From Galeruca laticollis (lineage: Eukaryota; Arthropoda; Insecta; Coleoptera; Chrysomelidae), in contig OY998179.1 of the NCBI GenBank assembly GCA_963921935.1, positions 62,292,222 to 62,356,221 of the forward strand: a DNA stretch of 64,000 nt, given 5' to 3'. Position 1 is the stretch's first letter, and each line of letters opens with the position of its first letter. This document shows positions 46,176-58,264 of the stretch, piece after piece. The notes below the pieces were generated by a model. It was not told the DNA's origin and did no database searches. It saw only the letters and a list, made by a program, of their open reading frames with translations. The translations under genes were made by a program, and so were the position numbers.

Positions 46176-46400
46176 GTCATTTAATGATACCATTATGTTC
46201 AATAAAATTCCTCTAAAATAATGACAACACTTGTAAGAAACTTACTTGAAGATATAAATATAATTCCAGTAATAATATCAGATATACTCAATTTATTTGA
46301 TGTATGTATCAATCAGAAATATTTCACTTTTAACAATAAGGTTATTAGCAGTAAGTAAAACTCAAAATCCGTATTACAGCATATATTAATAAAATGTGAA

Positions 46401-46440
46401 GGAGCAACTACTTTCGACTTACTGAGCCATCATCAGGCCT
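46401..46440 (-). ncRNA. Possible fourth hammerhead motif (another PLE family)
   Basis: Minus strand: CTGATGA (46,436-46,430), one unpaired T, GGCT/AGTC stem (one G-U) with 5-nt loop CAGTA, GAAA (46,415-46,412), then GTAGTTGCTCC. The core, spacing and extra base match the other three. Stem III is not clearly self-complementary, and no PLE protein is attached. Confidence 0.45.
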
Positions 46441-46956
46441 GTAAAAGGTATCAAGACAGAAAACGATCAGATATACACAACATATCGAATTTCCTTAAAT
46501 ATATACATCAATCCATATGGAAAGTATAATAAAAGGAAAGCTGTCACATGGCCGAGGCATCCATCAGAATCTAACATATGTCAGTAGGCAATAAGGGAAT
46601 AGTACTGTAGTGAAATATTATTGATAAAAATAGTAACCAAGATTTAGATAATTATGTGAAACGTCAAACAGAATAAAATTAAAATAGGACAACATTAAGA
46701 AAAGTCATTAAAATTGGATCAATGTATAAAAGAAAAGAAGAAAGAAAGAAAACATGGACATCGTCATCCCACGGAATGTGTTCGAAGCAGGAAGTCTGAT
46801 AGTCGTAATAGGAAATAGGGCAAATGGAAAGAACCAAATGCGAACCAACAGAAAAGAAAATGATAATAAGAAGTGTTGGGTTAGTACCCCTCCCACAGAG
46901 AAATGAAGGGAAAATACGGAGTATAATTCCCTAATGTAAATGTAAAAATAATAATA

Positions 46957-47115
46957 GGTCTGTTCCAACCAACACAAAGACCGTATAGTTACGATACAAA
47001 CCCAGTTGACCTGCTGATTAGTGAATATAATAAGGCTGTGTAATTTACATCAAATTTGCTGCGTTACTGAGATTGTACGGTAATAAAACGGTATTTACTT
47101 CGGTTGGTACAGACC
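46957..47115. mobile_element. 159-bp MITE with long inverted repeats and TA duplication
   Basis: The left end GGTCTGTTCCAACC (46,957) and right end GGTTGGTACAGACC (to 47,115) are inverted repeats; similarity continues inward for about 48 bp (ACCGTxTxxTTACxxTAC). TA flanks both ends (46,955-46,956 and 47,116-47,117), as for Tc1/mariner-type MITEs. Confidence 0.85.
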
Positions 47116-47117
47116 TA

Positions 47118-48306
47118 AATATAGTTCTCTTGAAATGAGGTATAAAGCCTGTCAGAAGGCTCACGCCGTGATGTAAGTGAGGAGAACGGCGAACATGTAC
47201 TATCACAAATAAGACATGATGGTTGGAGAAGTGCCAAATGACAAGGACCACTGACAGCTTCCAATAACAAAACGAAAAATCTTTAAATCAGAGTTGAATG
47301 AGACATGTTAACAATCGTGTGAGGGAATGATCTAAAACACAGTATAATGTAAAGGCACAAAGTCTTTAAACAAGATTCATTAAGTAATCGTCAAAACTAG
47401 AAATAAAGCCATGTCAATTAACGAAAAGAAGTATTAGCATTAAAGGAAACAGTAATCAAATAAGTCGTGACATAAGTTAAAAATTTATGAAATGAAAACT
47501 TTGAAAGAAAATAACAATTCAAGCACGGCATAATAAAAATCAATAGCAAATACATCATAAGGTCAAAACAATTGTGACTGTCTGAAATATTAAGTAGGTA
47601 ATTATGAATACAAAATAAGAATCAGTAAAATGACAGCAATTGCAAAAAGAAGAAAGAACGTAAATGAAGTTGGTTGAAAACAAACAAATTATTTGTTATC
47701 AAAAATAAGAACTCTAAAAATTGAGGAATAAATAGTTTTCTAAAGGTTGTAATTGTTTGTTCAAACATAAGATGTCTGTATTCCTATATCTACGGCTATA
47801 ATATTGATGTTCCTACAAACGAAAATCTAACCTGCGTCCAGACTGATCCACATATACTGCATTGTAAGAACCACAAGGTAGATGATAAACAACTGTCAAA
47901 CAAGGATTGAAGGTACCTCATCCTTGTTGTTGATAAAAAATTGACCCAAGTTAGAATTGGTTTTAAAGGCGACTTCAACATTGTGTTATCTAAACATGCT
48001 CGAAATTTTATAGGATTACGGACCCACGAAATTTAAGATACCAGAAAACAAAATAGTCCTGAGATGGTGATATTGTGGTGTAAAAACTCAGTCTAAACTT
48101 GAGTAGAATGTGTTAAAAATCTGATTAAAAATGTGTAAAGGAAAATTGTTGTTTAATGCTATTTGTTTGATAATACTTATTTACTTATTGAAAAAAGAAT
48201 CTGAAAGAGGTTTTTTGGAGGATCTAGCTAGAATATAAAGCTGCATATTTATAGGAAGAGGGACGGTTTGAATGATAGTCTACAATTGAATCAGTTGTGG
48301 TAGGTT

Positions 48307-48340
<34 letters not shown>

Positions 48341-48451
48341 AATTCAAAACTAGAGGTATGAATGTTGCGAATGATGAGTAAATCCAAGAGAAAGGTAAGC
48401 AATTATCAACCACAAACTCAATAGTGAAGCCAATTCGTGGGTGAACAGTAT
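47118..48451. other. No recognised gene
   Basis: A frame at 47,796-47,981 (minus) and overlapping plus-strand readings have no recognisable motif. A short (TA)n run lies at 48,310-48,340. Confidence 0.4.
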
Positions 48452-48780
48452 TTAAAAAATAAAAAAGGAATAAGCATCCGAATGTCTACCTCGAAACAAG
48501 ACATTACGATCGTCCACAAATCTGTAATAAAACAAAATTGAATCCTTGAAATTTGGGTTATTTAAGGAAATCCTCTCCAGGTTATTCATAGAAACGTCCT
48601 CCAAGAAGGGAGATAAACAACTACCCACAGCCAAACCAGTGCATAAATATTGATAACCAAAAAAAAATCGATATGATTAGCAAAAAGTAAATCTCCGATC
48701 AGCGTAATACGAGTACACTCATCAGGGGGTATGCTAGGAAATACATTTTTGACATGTCGAGTTTAGTTAGTCTTTTTCAT
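48452..48780 (-). pseudogene. Penelope-like RT fragment, minus strand
   Basis: Minus strand: IPPDECTRITLIGD (about 48,725), then YLCTGLAVGSCLSPFLEDV (about 48,640, RT motif B) and LFYYRFVDDRNVLF (about 48,520, motif C with both Asp). This is the catalytic centre of a PLE RT. It ends at about 48,452 and starts at the junction with a plus-strand PLE at about 48,770. Confidence 0.75.
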
Positions 48781-49970
48781 TTGATAAGGTTAATATTCAA
48801 AATGAAGGTTTCCCAATGGGAAACCCTACATCACCAATATACTTCTATGAACAGTTTAGAAAGAAAAATCTTTGACATTTCAAAAAATATCTTATTTTGG
48901 TATAGATATGTAGATGACATATTAGCTTGTTTCATAGGTAGGAAACGAAAATTAGATGCATTTTTCAATCCTATTAACAAAGTACACCCAAAGTTTAAAT
49001 TTTCATTAGAAGTCGAATAAAATTACTCAATCAATTTTCTTTATTTGAAAATTTCTAAGAGTTAATAATGTACTTGATTATTCATTTTACAGAAAACCAA
49101 CACACCCTAATGTGAGTATTAAATATAATTTCAATCATCCCATGTAACATAAATTAGTAGCATGTAATTCAATGATACACAAATTATTTTCAGTTACAAT
49201 CAACGAATATAATTTTGATACAGAAATTAACTAATTAATTACAAAACCATCACATATTCTGCTAATATTTCAAAGATAGTATATTCAGCAACAAATGCAA
49301 CAATTTCTCTAAAAACAAAAAGGGTTAAGAGTACAAAATTTTCAAACGTAAAAACAAAAATATTCTCATTAGAAAAGTCTGGTATATATAAACTTAAATG
49401 TCCAAACTGCAATGCTGTCTATTTGGGTCAAATCCTCAATAATATAGAAATTAAATACAGTGAATATTTACGAGCATACAGATTAAAACGACTAGAGAAA
49501 GTCCACTATGCAAAACATCTACTTGACACCAATCATTCATTAACTCCTAACACAGAAGTAGAAGTGCTGCATATTCGTTATAAGACATAAGAAATGGTTT
49601 CCTTTGAAGAATTAGAAACTAGAAGACACTTAAGTGATCCACAATATGGAGTCGTCAATGAACAGATAAATCTAGGGAGTTATTGTAAAGATCAGCAGAT
49701 ATATTTCCCTGCCTTTCTATATCATTGCGCAGTTATTCTGATCTTAAATGGGAAAAATATATCCAGGATATATCCATAGGGCTAAGTCGCGAAGTATATA
49801 TTGGGTCAATCACAACGTAGGTCACTTCTTGGTCTAGCCAAAAATATTTATTAAACATCAGGTAGGCATCGAATGAAATGTAACTTCTTTCATTCTGACG
49901 ATGATGGTAATATCGAAACAATTGTCAATTTTTCAGAATTTTTACCTTATTTTTGTTATATTGTGGCCTA
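48781..49970 (+). mobile_element. PLE family A copy: RT catalytic region, GIY-YIG and 3' UTR, decayed
   Basis: Plus strand: a shifted FPMGNPTSPI block (about 48,810), then ILFWYRYVDDILACFIGRKR (about 48,890) with both catalytic Asp, KVHPKFKFSLEVE, and FYRKPTHPNVS (about 49,090). After a degenerate linker comes SGIYKLKCPNCNAVYLGQ (about 49,377), the GIY-YIG start, then HYAKHLLDTNHS. The 3' UTR from 49,650 to 49,966 matches that of the 14-kb copy and holds a hammerhead at 49,892-49,929. Stops and frameshifts are common. Confidence 0.82.
49892..49929 (+). ncRNA. Hammerhead ribozyme motif, PLE family A (plus-strand copy)
   Basis: ATT, CTGACGA (49,895-49,901), T, GAT..ATC stem, GAAA (49,915-49,918), CAATTG, TC, AAT. 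It has the same layout as the 14-kb copy with a different stem II loop, so the paired ends are kept while the loop varies. Confidence 0.7.
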
Positions 49971-51380
49971 CAAAAGGAGTTTCGATACGTTGAGAACTTT
50001 TCGAATGATATTCGGATTGGACAAGTGTAAGATCGATAGCATTCGAATTGGAAAGTGGTATGAGACAGCGTATTACACGCTCACACTAGTATCAGGTGGT
50101 GGAATTATCTCTCATATGAAAAAAAATGACTTACAAATATCTGGAGTTTGCTCAATCTATGGGTATCCATGAGTCGGAAGTAAAAAAGCAGCTTAAAATC
50201 AAACTACAAGAGCGAACCAAAGACAATCTCAAAACAAAATTATCGGTACAAAACATCACGACGGAAATAAATTCTTATGCTATTCCTGTAGTAACGTACA
50301 GCTTTGCTGTCATGAACTGGACTAATACGGAACTCGAAAACCTAAATAGAACAACTAGAGTATGCTTCACTAAACAGCTAAAACATCACCCCAAAGCATG
50401 CAAGCAGAGGTTCAACCAGCCTCGGAGTAAAGGAGGCACAGGTATAGCCGACATGCGCATTATGTACAGAAAACAAATAGAACTCATGCCCCTCCATCAT
50501 GCAATTACAAATGTAAATAAAAATATAAATGGAAAGAAAAAGAGCTACATAGACGATACACAAATACATTAAATAATACTTCCTTAGACAAAGCTGCTTC
50601 CATCGCACGGCCCAATAGTGGTAATCCCTTCCCAGAGACAGAAGGGTTCATGTGCGCCATCCAAGACCAGGTCATCCCTACTCGTTCATACCTAAAATAC
50701 ATAGTCAAAGACCAAAGCATTATTTCAACGCAGTGCAGAATGTGTGAAGACAAACATGAAAATGTTGAACACCTCCTTAGCGATTGCAAAATACTTGCTG
50801 AGAATACACTACTCGACACAATAACATTGCTAAAATCATACATACAGAACTTGCCCACAAACTCGAATTAACTACGGCGAAATACAAATACACACCCCAA
50901 CATGTGCTAGAAAGCGAGTTTTTGCTATACTGTGACAGAGATATCCAAACAGACATTATAGTACAACACAACTTACCCGACATTCTGCTTTTCAATAAAA
51001 CTGAAAAAGAAATATTCTTGGTGGATGTGTCAGTTTCAGCGGCTGCTAACATGTAAAAAAAGAACATGGATAAATGGAAAAATAATTACCATTGCGCGAG
51101 GACCTAAAAGAGACGTGACAGGCGAAAACGTTCAAAACTATCCCAATTATTATTGGAGCCGCCGGAGAAGTGCCAAAAGACCTGAAAAAGAACCTATACA
51201 ACCTAAGAATTCAGGAAAATATTTTCTACGAGTTGCAAAAGAAGTAATTTTGAGCACGTGTAATATTATGAGAAAAGTTTGAATAAAAATACATAGGAAA
51301 CGCTAGGTACCTTACACTCACCTTCCTGGTTTCAACGCTAAACATCCGGTTGACGTGAAACAAAAATAATAATAATTACT
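49971..51380 (+). pseudogene. C-terminal half of an RLE-type LINE (R2/R4-like) with 3' tail
   Basis: FGLDKCKIDSIRIGKW (about 50,025), then YKYLEFAQSMGIHESEVKKQ (about 50,130), INSYAIPVVTYSFAVMNWT (about 50,270) and HHPKACKQRFNQPRSKGGTG are the RT thumb region. Downstream a Cys-Cys-His-Cys motif (CRMCEDKHENVEHLLSDC, about 50,730) and NLPDILLFNKTEKEIFLVDV (about 50,975) match the C-terminal finger and the PD...D core of the restriction-like endonuclease used by R2-type LINEs. Several frameshifts occur after 50,570. A short AAT repeat at about 51,360-51,377 looks like the 3' end. The RT catalytic box lies outside the preserved part. Confidence 0.75.
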
Positions 51381-51869
51381 AAGTAGGCGAAGGGGGATTT
51401 GGTTTTTGTTACTTTTTTTGGAGAATTTCAATAAAAAGATTATAACTATTTATTTTATACACTAAGTTGTTTGTTTATTCCTGTCGTTGGCAACTTCAGG
51501 TACGGCGTCATTGAGAACTGCGAGGAACAATATACATATACAAGCACATACAACATGAAATCCTCCCTAACATACGATTGAATAACTACAAGACATATGT
51601 AACCCCTGAGGCACAAGCGTAGTTTGTTAGTCGAAATTCTGACTTCTGACATTTTATAGTATTTCACTCAAGCAGTACGAAAGGTCACGTTAGGCGCATA
51701 TTAAGATTAAAATATTTTTTCTGTTAGTATACGAAAACTACTTAACAAAAAAAATTTTTTTCTCTCAAACGACCGATGAACAGACACCTTCTGACATGAC
51801 TTTCCGGGCTCTTAATATTTGCCAAAGTTTTAGCAATTTTCCAATTTTCTGTATTAGGGAAGGGAATGT
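51381..51869. other. No recognised gene
   Basis: AT-rich. A first diverged piece of the repeat that follows may start at 51,381 (GTAGGCGAAGGGGGATTTGG). Confidence 0.35.
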
Positions 51870-52320
51870 AATTTTTATATTTGGCGGAAGGGAATATCTT
51901 GTTTTTGTTGATGATGCAGGAGGAGTGGACTCTACTACCCTACATATTTTTCGTAAATTGTCACTAAGGGGGCCAACTTTATATAATTAGGTTAAACTAA
52001 CTAAGTGGAGGGTGGTTCTGTTTTTGTTGCTGGTGCACAATAGTGCATAGGGAGTAGATGCCGCTACCATATATTTTTTTCGGAAAACGTCATTGGGGGG
52101 GGGCAACTTGGGTGGCTAACTTCACTTTAAATAATGAGGTTTAACTAAGTAAGGGAAGGGTGATTTTGTTTTTGTTGGTAGTGCATATGAGTGGACTCCA
52201 CTGCTCTATACTTTTTTCGGAAATCGTCGCTGGGAGGGGCGCAAGTTCACTATGTATGATGAGGTTTGACTAACTATGGGCAGAAGGGATTTTGTTTTTG
52301 TTGGTGGTGCATTTTATATT
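51870..52320. repeat. Diverged tandem repeat, unit about 125-150 bp
   Basis: The motif GGAAGGG...TTTTGTTTTTGTTG...GTGGACTC...TTTTTCGGAAA..GTC recurs at about 51,885, 52,010, 52,155 and 52,280, each unit ending near GAGGTTTAACTAA. The last copy is partial. Unit lengths differ because of small indels. Confidence 0.75.
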
Positions 52321-52984
52321 GTAACGAGGTATCCGTCCTTTAATAGTTATTTATGTCGCCGAGTATATTTTCATTTTATATTACTTATAACTCGTTATGC
52401 ATGCTAATATCCGTATATAAATCATTTTATATATAATATTTATAATTATTTTAAGTCTCAAAGGACATATTTTTTACCCTCTGGTTTCTGGGTAGAAATA
52501 ATTTTGTATATTAGATTTATAGTTATTCTAAGTTCCGATAACATTTTTATTCACTATCTGGTTTCTGTGGAGAAATTTCAATATATTGGTTTCCTCACTG
52601 CCATGAGATAGGGAGTGAGTAGCGCGCAGGTCGAACCAAACAAGGGAGGTGGAAAGTGAAGTGAACACGAGAAAGTTTTTGAATCGAGCAGTCAGTGGTG
52701 ACTGATCAGAATTTGAGACCGCTAGCAAGTGTGCACCGTACCATTGAAGCGTATTTTTTTTCTGCAAATACCTATTAATTACTTTAGAGTTATTTTTTCT
52801 AGTTTATAAATACCACGAAAAGTTCCGTTGCTGTAAAGGTAAGAACTTTATAGTAATAACCATTCGAAAATAAGTGGTCTTTTCAATCGCAAATTGAGAA
52901 TATATATTCAGTTGATTTTCATTTTAACAATGAGTTGGAATATCTTTGTAAAACCGGAGAGCGGCAAACCGTATTATATTTCAT
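52321..52984. other. No recognised gene
   Basis: Short frames only. No terminus or RNA motif recognised. Confidence 0.35.
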
Positions 52985-53030
52985 TTTATTTTTCTGTGAT
53001 AGTTTTCGATTTAAATTTCAGAGAGCGCCA

Positions 53031-53073
<43 letters not shown>

Positions 53074-53725
53074 GCTAGGGCTTCCTGATATTTTAAATCG
53101 AAGGGCCCAGACCCTGGTAATTTTTTTTCTCTTCCCTTCTCATTTTCGATTTTCCTGTGGAAATTTTCGATTGAAATTTCAGAGAGCGCCAGGTATACAT
53201 ATACTCTAGGGTTTCCTGATATTTTTAATCGAGGGCCACAAACCCTTATACCTTTTCCGATTTTCTCGTGAGAGTTTCCGGTTGAAATCTCAGAGAGTGC
53301 CAGGCATATATATACGCTAGGACTTACTGATATTTTAAATCGAGGGCCCCCAGACTCGTAGTAATTTTTTTCTCTTCTCTCTTACTTTCGATTTTCCTGT
53401 GGAAATTTTCGATTGAAATTTCAGAGAGCGCCAGGCATACATATACGCTAGGGCTTCCTGATATTTTAAATCGAGGACCACAAACCTTTATACCTTTTTC
53501 GATTTTTCCGTGAGAATTTTCGGTTGGAATCTCAGAGAGCGCCAGGCATACATATACGCTGGGGTTTCCTGATATTTCAAATCGAGGACCCCAGGCCCGT
53601 AGTAAGTTTATTTTTCTTTTCTTTTTCTTTTTCGATTTTCCTGTGAGAGTTTTCAATTAAAATCTCAGAGAGCGCCAGGCATACATATACGCTAGGGCTT
53701 CCTGATATTTTAAATCAAGGACTAT
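52985..53725. repeat. Tandem repeat with alternating 111/131-bp units
   Basis: CAGAGAGCGCCAGG occurs at about 53,021, 53,182, 53,293, 53,424, 53,535 and 53,668. Spacings are 161 (including a TA expansion of about 35 bp at 53,035-53,071), 111, 131, 111 and 133, so the array is built from a dimer of about 242 bp. Each unit carries CGCTAGGGCTTCCTGATATT. Confidence 0.9.
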
Positions 53726-53799
53726 TACCGGATTTTTTTTTCACGACCAACATCTCTTCCGTATTCTTCCTTTTCCCCTCCAATAAATACTATCAAATG

Positions 53800-53960
53800 G
53801 TTATTATACATACCGGTTGTATCAAGAGTAACTGAATATTTTCTGATCAGAAGTAATATCGCAGCCGATTTATTTATTCAAGTTTTTTTATTTCAATTAC
53901 TGATTATACATACCGGGTATATCAAGAGTAACTGACCGTTTTTTTAGAAGTAACATTTAA
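53800..53960. repeat. Two-copy direct repeat, about 100-bp period
   Basis: ATTATACATACCGGxTxTATCAAGAGTAACTGA occurs at about 53,801 and 53,903 with similar flanks (AGAAGTAA...). Confidence 0.75.
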
Positions 53961-54404
53961 CCGGTTTCATTTATATAAGTTTCATTAATCTGTTGAATGG
54001 AAGGACCACCGAATTTTGAAGATTTTATGTATTTTTTTACCGCTCCTTTCTTATATACAATATTTTTACGCTTATAAACTATCTCTCTCTCTTATGTCCT
54101 GCCCACTTCGTCGCTATCAATCCCATATTAAATGTACATATAATTTGATAATAAATCTGTGTTATTTTTGGAGACCCGGGTGTTGTGTCCCGTTATGAGT
54201 AGTAGTTTTTTTGTATGTAACGGCTTAATCGACTATAAAAAATAGAATTACAATATAATCTCACCGAACCTTTGTGTTTTATTGACCTACTATAGATTAG
54301 CGCCATCTTGCGGTTAGAGTAGTTGCTTGGCTGCAAGAATTTTAGCTTCCAGTAGTGTGGACCAGGAGAATAACTTTTATTTCAGGACCAGCGAGAACGT
54401 TTTT

Positions 54405-55290
54405 TTATTTAGCAATAACCTCCCGGATTTTCATAACACTAGACCCCTGGAATTTACCGTACCTCCATCTGACGGTACATGGAACTTTTGACGATTGAAG
54501 TCGAGGGGCCGTGGAGAGAACCATGTTGAAAATCTTGCGCCCTAGGAAAGTGTAAGGTTTCAAAGGTGTCAGAAGTGACGTTCCGATCCCGTAAGAGGTA
54601 GGGCAAGAGTCTGCTACCTCCGATAGCCAAAAGCGAAGAGAAAGCATGCAAAGCTCTCAGCAAAACCAACATCACAGAACAAGAACCATCAAAATCATCT
54701 TATTCAAAATTCCAAACAACTTCAAAGCCTCCAACCTCCTCAAAATCTCCAAGCACCTCAATTCGAACACCAAAATTCATTTTCTTTTTATCTACCACTA
54801 GGTCTTACGCTTCTTCCGTTAGATTCCAATCACCCACTCCTTTAATCGACCGACAACCCTCCATTCCCGACCAGGATTTCATCCTCGTAGAAAGAACCAA
54901 CCCCCAACCAGCTGAAACCGTAACCCCTATCAATAATTGTACCTCAACTCAAACTCTAAACTCTATAAACACTCCTCTTTAATATTCTTCCCAAAATAAT
55001 TTTTTCCAACTCCTAAAGACCTACGAACTCTTTTACGGCCACATCCTTTATCTAGAAGCAAACTTCCCCAGTCTTCCCTCGAAACCATCCCTAAGAAAGC
55101 CCCCACAAAATATTTCCCCCCAACCCAACAAAGAGCACAACCAAACCGAATGTCAAACGACTTCACATAGTTCTCGGACATAAACAACATGTTTCGAGAA
55201 CTACACAGCCTGGTAAACCTGGACGAACATTCCAGAGCCGTTTCTGACCACATCCGAGAGATGAGGAAAGACACAAACAAGATTTAGAAA
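54405..55290 (+). pseudogene. Possible LINE ORF1-like stretch, A/C-rich
   Basis: One plus-strand frame is open from about 54,650 to 54,981 and reads Ser/Thr/Pro-rich sequence including TTRSYASSVRF and PDQDFILVERTNPQPAETV, then a stop. A shifted frame further on reads NMFRELHSLVNLDEHSRAV (about 55,190). Low-complexity Pro/Ser/Thr followed by helical segments fits ORF1 of some jockey-like LINEs, but no zinc knuckle is seen. The strand is unusually poor in G and rich in A and C compared with its neighbours, which argues for a distinct origin. Confidence 0.35.
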
Positions 55291-55650
55291 TTTCAAAATT
55301 TTTCGAAAAATTACAAAAACGTCGTTCATAAAGTACTATAGCACCTATTGTACTGGCTCTGGTGAGCTGAAAATCAATAGGGTTCATCTGTGAGATGTTA
55401 TGAATAATATTCAATCATAAAATTGGTGACTTGTTAAACTCCGGAGGCTGTATCGTGCTAACAAACTGAAATTTCTCAAAAAATGACAAATATTTCGTAC
55501 TTCAAGTACCATAACACCCGTTGTACTGGCTCTGATGAGCTGAAAATCAATAGGATTCATCTGTGACATGTCCTTCACAATATTCAATCATAAAATTGGT
55601 GACTTGTTGCACTCCGGAGCCTATATCGTGATAACAAGACATGTAACGGA
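55290..55650 (+). repeat. ~175-bp satellite, two units
   Basis: TGTACTGGCTCTG(G/A)TGAGCTGAAAATCAATAGG at 55,350 and 55,524, and CAATCATAAAATTGGTGACTTGTT at 55,410 and 55,584, define two head-to-tail units about 174 bp long. The same repeat occurs in the opposite orientation at 60,484-61,040. Confidence 0.9.
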
Positions 55651-57000
55651 AAGTGGCCGACGACAACGACGACGACGACGACATACACACAGGATTTTTT
55701 TCTAAAAACCATTTTTTCGTGTTGTTGTTGATGGAAATCGTAAAAATAACTCAACATTTTTTTTCGGAATACCAACTTTTTTTGGGGTAAACCAATATTT
55801 TTCTCGCATATTAGATAGGTTGGCGGAAAAGTAATACCGCACTCTATTGCATTTCAACTCATTTTATCCGCTTGCAAAGATATTGTAGGAATAATGATAA
55901 GTGAAAATTTTGCTCCACAAATTAACAATATTTCTCTCTCAAATGATAAAATCTGTTATAACGTTAAGTATTCCACGTCTAGATATTTCAAAATTGTTAA
56001 AATTCCCTAGCCCGTATTTCGAGTTGTCGATAAATGTATATTAATTATATTCTCATTAGTTTCCGTTCGTTTTGAAGGAAGAATTCGAATTTTTAGTCTG
56101 ATAACCATCGGACAGTTATCAACATCGACAGTTTTTGATATCCGGTGTGACTGGAAAGTGGTACCTCGCGGTTTCGAAGTGTGCATCTTGCTAGAAATGA
56201 AATATCAATAGCCTAGGTTGCTAACGCGTTGGGGCATTTGTTACTCTAGCAAGAAATTATTACGAAGATTCGGAGTGGATTGAATTGTTTGTTTGGATTG
56301 CTCGAAAATTCTCTTGTAACCTCCTCATTGAAGGATTTGTGCCGCTTACCGCGTAGTTCCTGCTTCAAATACAAAGACCAGGTATGTCGTTTCTAAATAG
56401 TTCATGTAGCTTAGTTTAACAAATAATTGTTAGAGTGGGGTTGTCCTAATTTTTATTATTCTACCTTTAGGAAGAATGTTGAGGCATCAATCATCATATT
56501 TGTTGAAGCTTTCGCCAGTCTCACGTGACTTACCGCATCACTGAAATATAACCCAAGGAACTCCTTGGCCAGGGTAAGACTTATATTATTCAATTAGTAA
56601 TTGTCTATTTTAACAAAGTTAACTTTAGAATTTTGGTGATGATACATAGCCCATCTCTATACCGTTCGCTCGTCGTAAATTCTTTCGATAACTTATTTCA
56701 TATTGTCCGTTTTTTGCCGTAACTACTATCGAAAACAAAACAACTATTCCGGTTTAAAAATTATGATTAATGAGTTTTAACTAGTGGCTTTTATATGAAA
56801 TATACGTTCTCATTAAAATTATTTGTAATTAAGCATTTGAAAAATTTATTGAGTTTGGTCTTGAAAAGTTATTCATTTTGATGTTTATGAGACATATATA
56901 GGGATATAAGAAATAAACAATAACTGTTGAGTACTGGAGCCCGTTTAATATATTAGAGGGTATCTTAATATAATCAACAAGTTGTAAATCGATAATAAAT
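55651..57000. other. Unassigned; one mariner-type terminus
   Basis: TAGGTTGGCGGAAAAGTAATACCG at about 55,816 closely resembles a mariner terminal repeat; no partner is seen nearby. The segment 56,050-56,600 is less AT-rich but has no open frame or motif that I recognise. Confidence 0.4.
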
Positions 57001-57310
57001 GTGTTTTAAATGAAACTCAACGGTTCTAGCTAATTCCACAATATAATGGAAAATATTAAAAATTCTAAAAAATTGACAGTTGTTTCGATAACTGAATATC
57101 ATCGTCAGAATGACAGAAGTTACATTTCATTTTATGCCTACCTGATGTTCAGTAGTTATTTTTGGCTGGACCAAGAAGTGACCTACCTTGTGATTGACTT
57201 AATATATGTTAATAGAAAGAAGAAGAAGATGTGATATTACAAATATTGAAGCTTAGATATTATTAGCCCTATGATGATATCCTGGATATCATTTTTCTAA
57301 TTAAGATCAG
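57001..57310 (-). mobile_element. PLE family A 3' end with hammerhead motif
   Basis: This is nearly colinear with 14,163-14,470. The outer end GTGTTTTAAATGAAACTCAACG starts at 57,001. The hammerhead at 57,111-57,072 (minus) reads ATT, CTGACGA, T, GATA/TATC, GAAA, CAACTG, TC, AAT. There is no coding sequence. Confidence 0.85.
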
Positions 57311-58264
57311 ATAATGAATTATTTATTCGATAGTTTGCTTGCATAAAAGCAGATCGAAGGCATAATGGGATTGGTAATCATTCCTTATTTTTTAAAGGGT
57401 TATAATTCTAAGGAGTCACGCAAGTTTGTTTAAGCTAGTGATAATCCTTGATATACCTACTTGCTGGATTTGATATTTTATGAGGAGATGTACTATCCCT
57501 CCTAATAATAAACGCACCGACTTATTTATATAGGTGTACTATTGAGCCTGGACATGAATTTGTGTTTGTAGACTTAAGCGTTCCAGTACTTCCAGTGCAT
57601 CGCTTCGCTTCCTTGTTTTACGTAAGATTCATTTTTTTTGTTGAGGAGACATAGTAATTGAGGTAGTAGTAATTCAACCGGTGTCGGCAAGCCTACTTTT
57701 CTTACTTGTGCGGATATTTTATGTAGTGTGGTAAATTTATTATTTGTAAATTGCGTCTAAGGTTTAGATTTGAGATCAATAGGTAATTGGATTATTCGCG
57801 CATGCGCCTGAACTCAAGTGGTGTGTCTTTTTTTATTGGATTATTCTACCTATAGCGACTAAACTACACCTTCCTCACCTTAGCGGTCAGTATTTTAATA
57901 AAATCTAGGTAGTGTCTACCATTTACAGAATTGTAGGTGTATTTATGTACATATTGGCAAGTGCCACTGTAGGGACATGTAATAATTAAATTTCAGTCTA
58001 GAATATTTATTCCGGTTAGCCTTTTTATATTAATAATACTGTCATCATTAAATAGTTGAATTCGACCTATGAGTAGTTTACTTCAGTATGTATAATAAGA
58101 CTTCTATAATATTGTAATAAACCTTTTTGGTAAGTTGGGGGTTTATATGGAGAACTTGGGGATGCTTGGAACAATTTATCTGGCGCCCATTCAAGATCAT
58201 TTATATTTGTGGACCGCACGACCGTCTCCACTAGAGTTCAGCCGCGAGCATCTCAGACTGTCAT
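57311..58264. other. No recognised gene
   Basis: Mixed AT-rich sequence, short frames only. Confidence 0.35.

Noticed and set aside
47796..47981. Frame that might extend the PLE RT upstream
   Set aside because: I could not match it to PLE motifs on either strand.
53324..53656. 110-codon minus-strand frame
   Set aside because: It runs through the 111/131-bp tandem repeat and repeats with it; there is no sign of coding use.
55584..55775. Frame with a polyvaline run
   Set aside because: It is produced by a (GAC)n triplet repeat at about 55,660-55,682 and the satellite edge.
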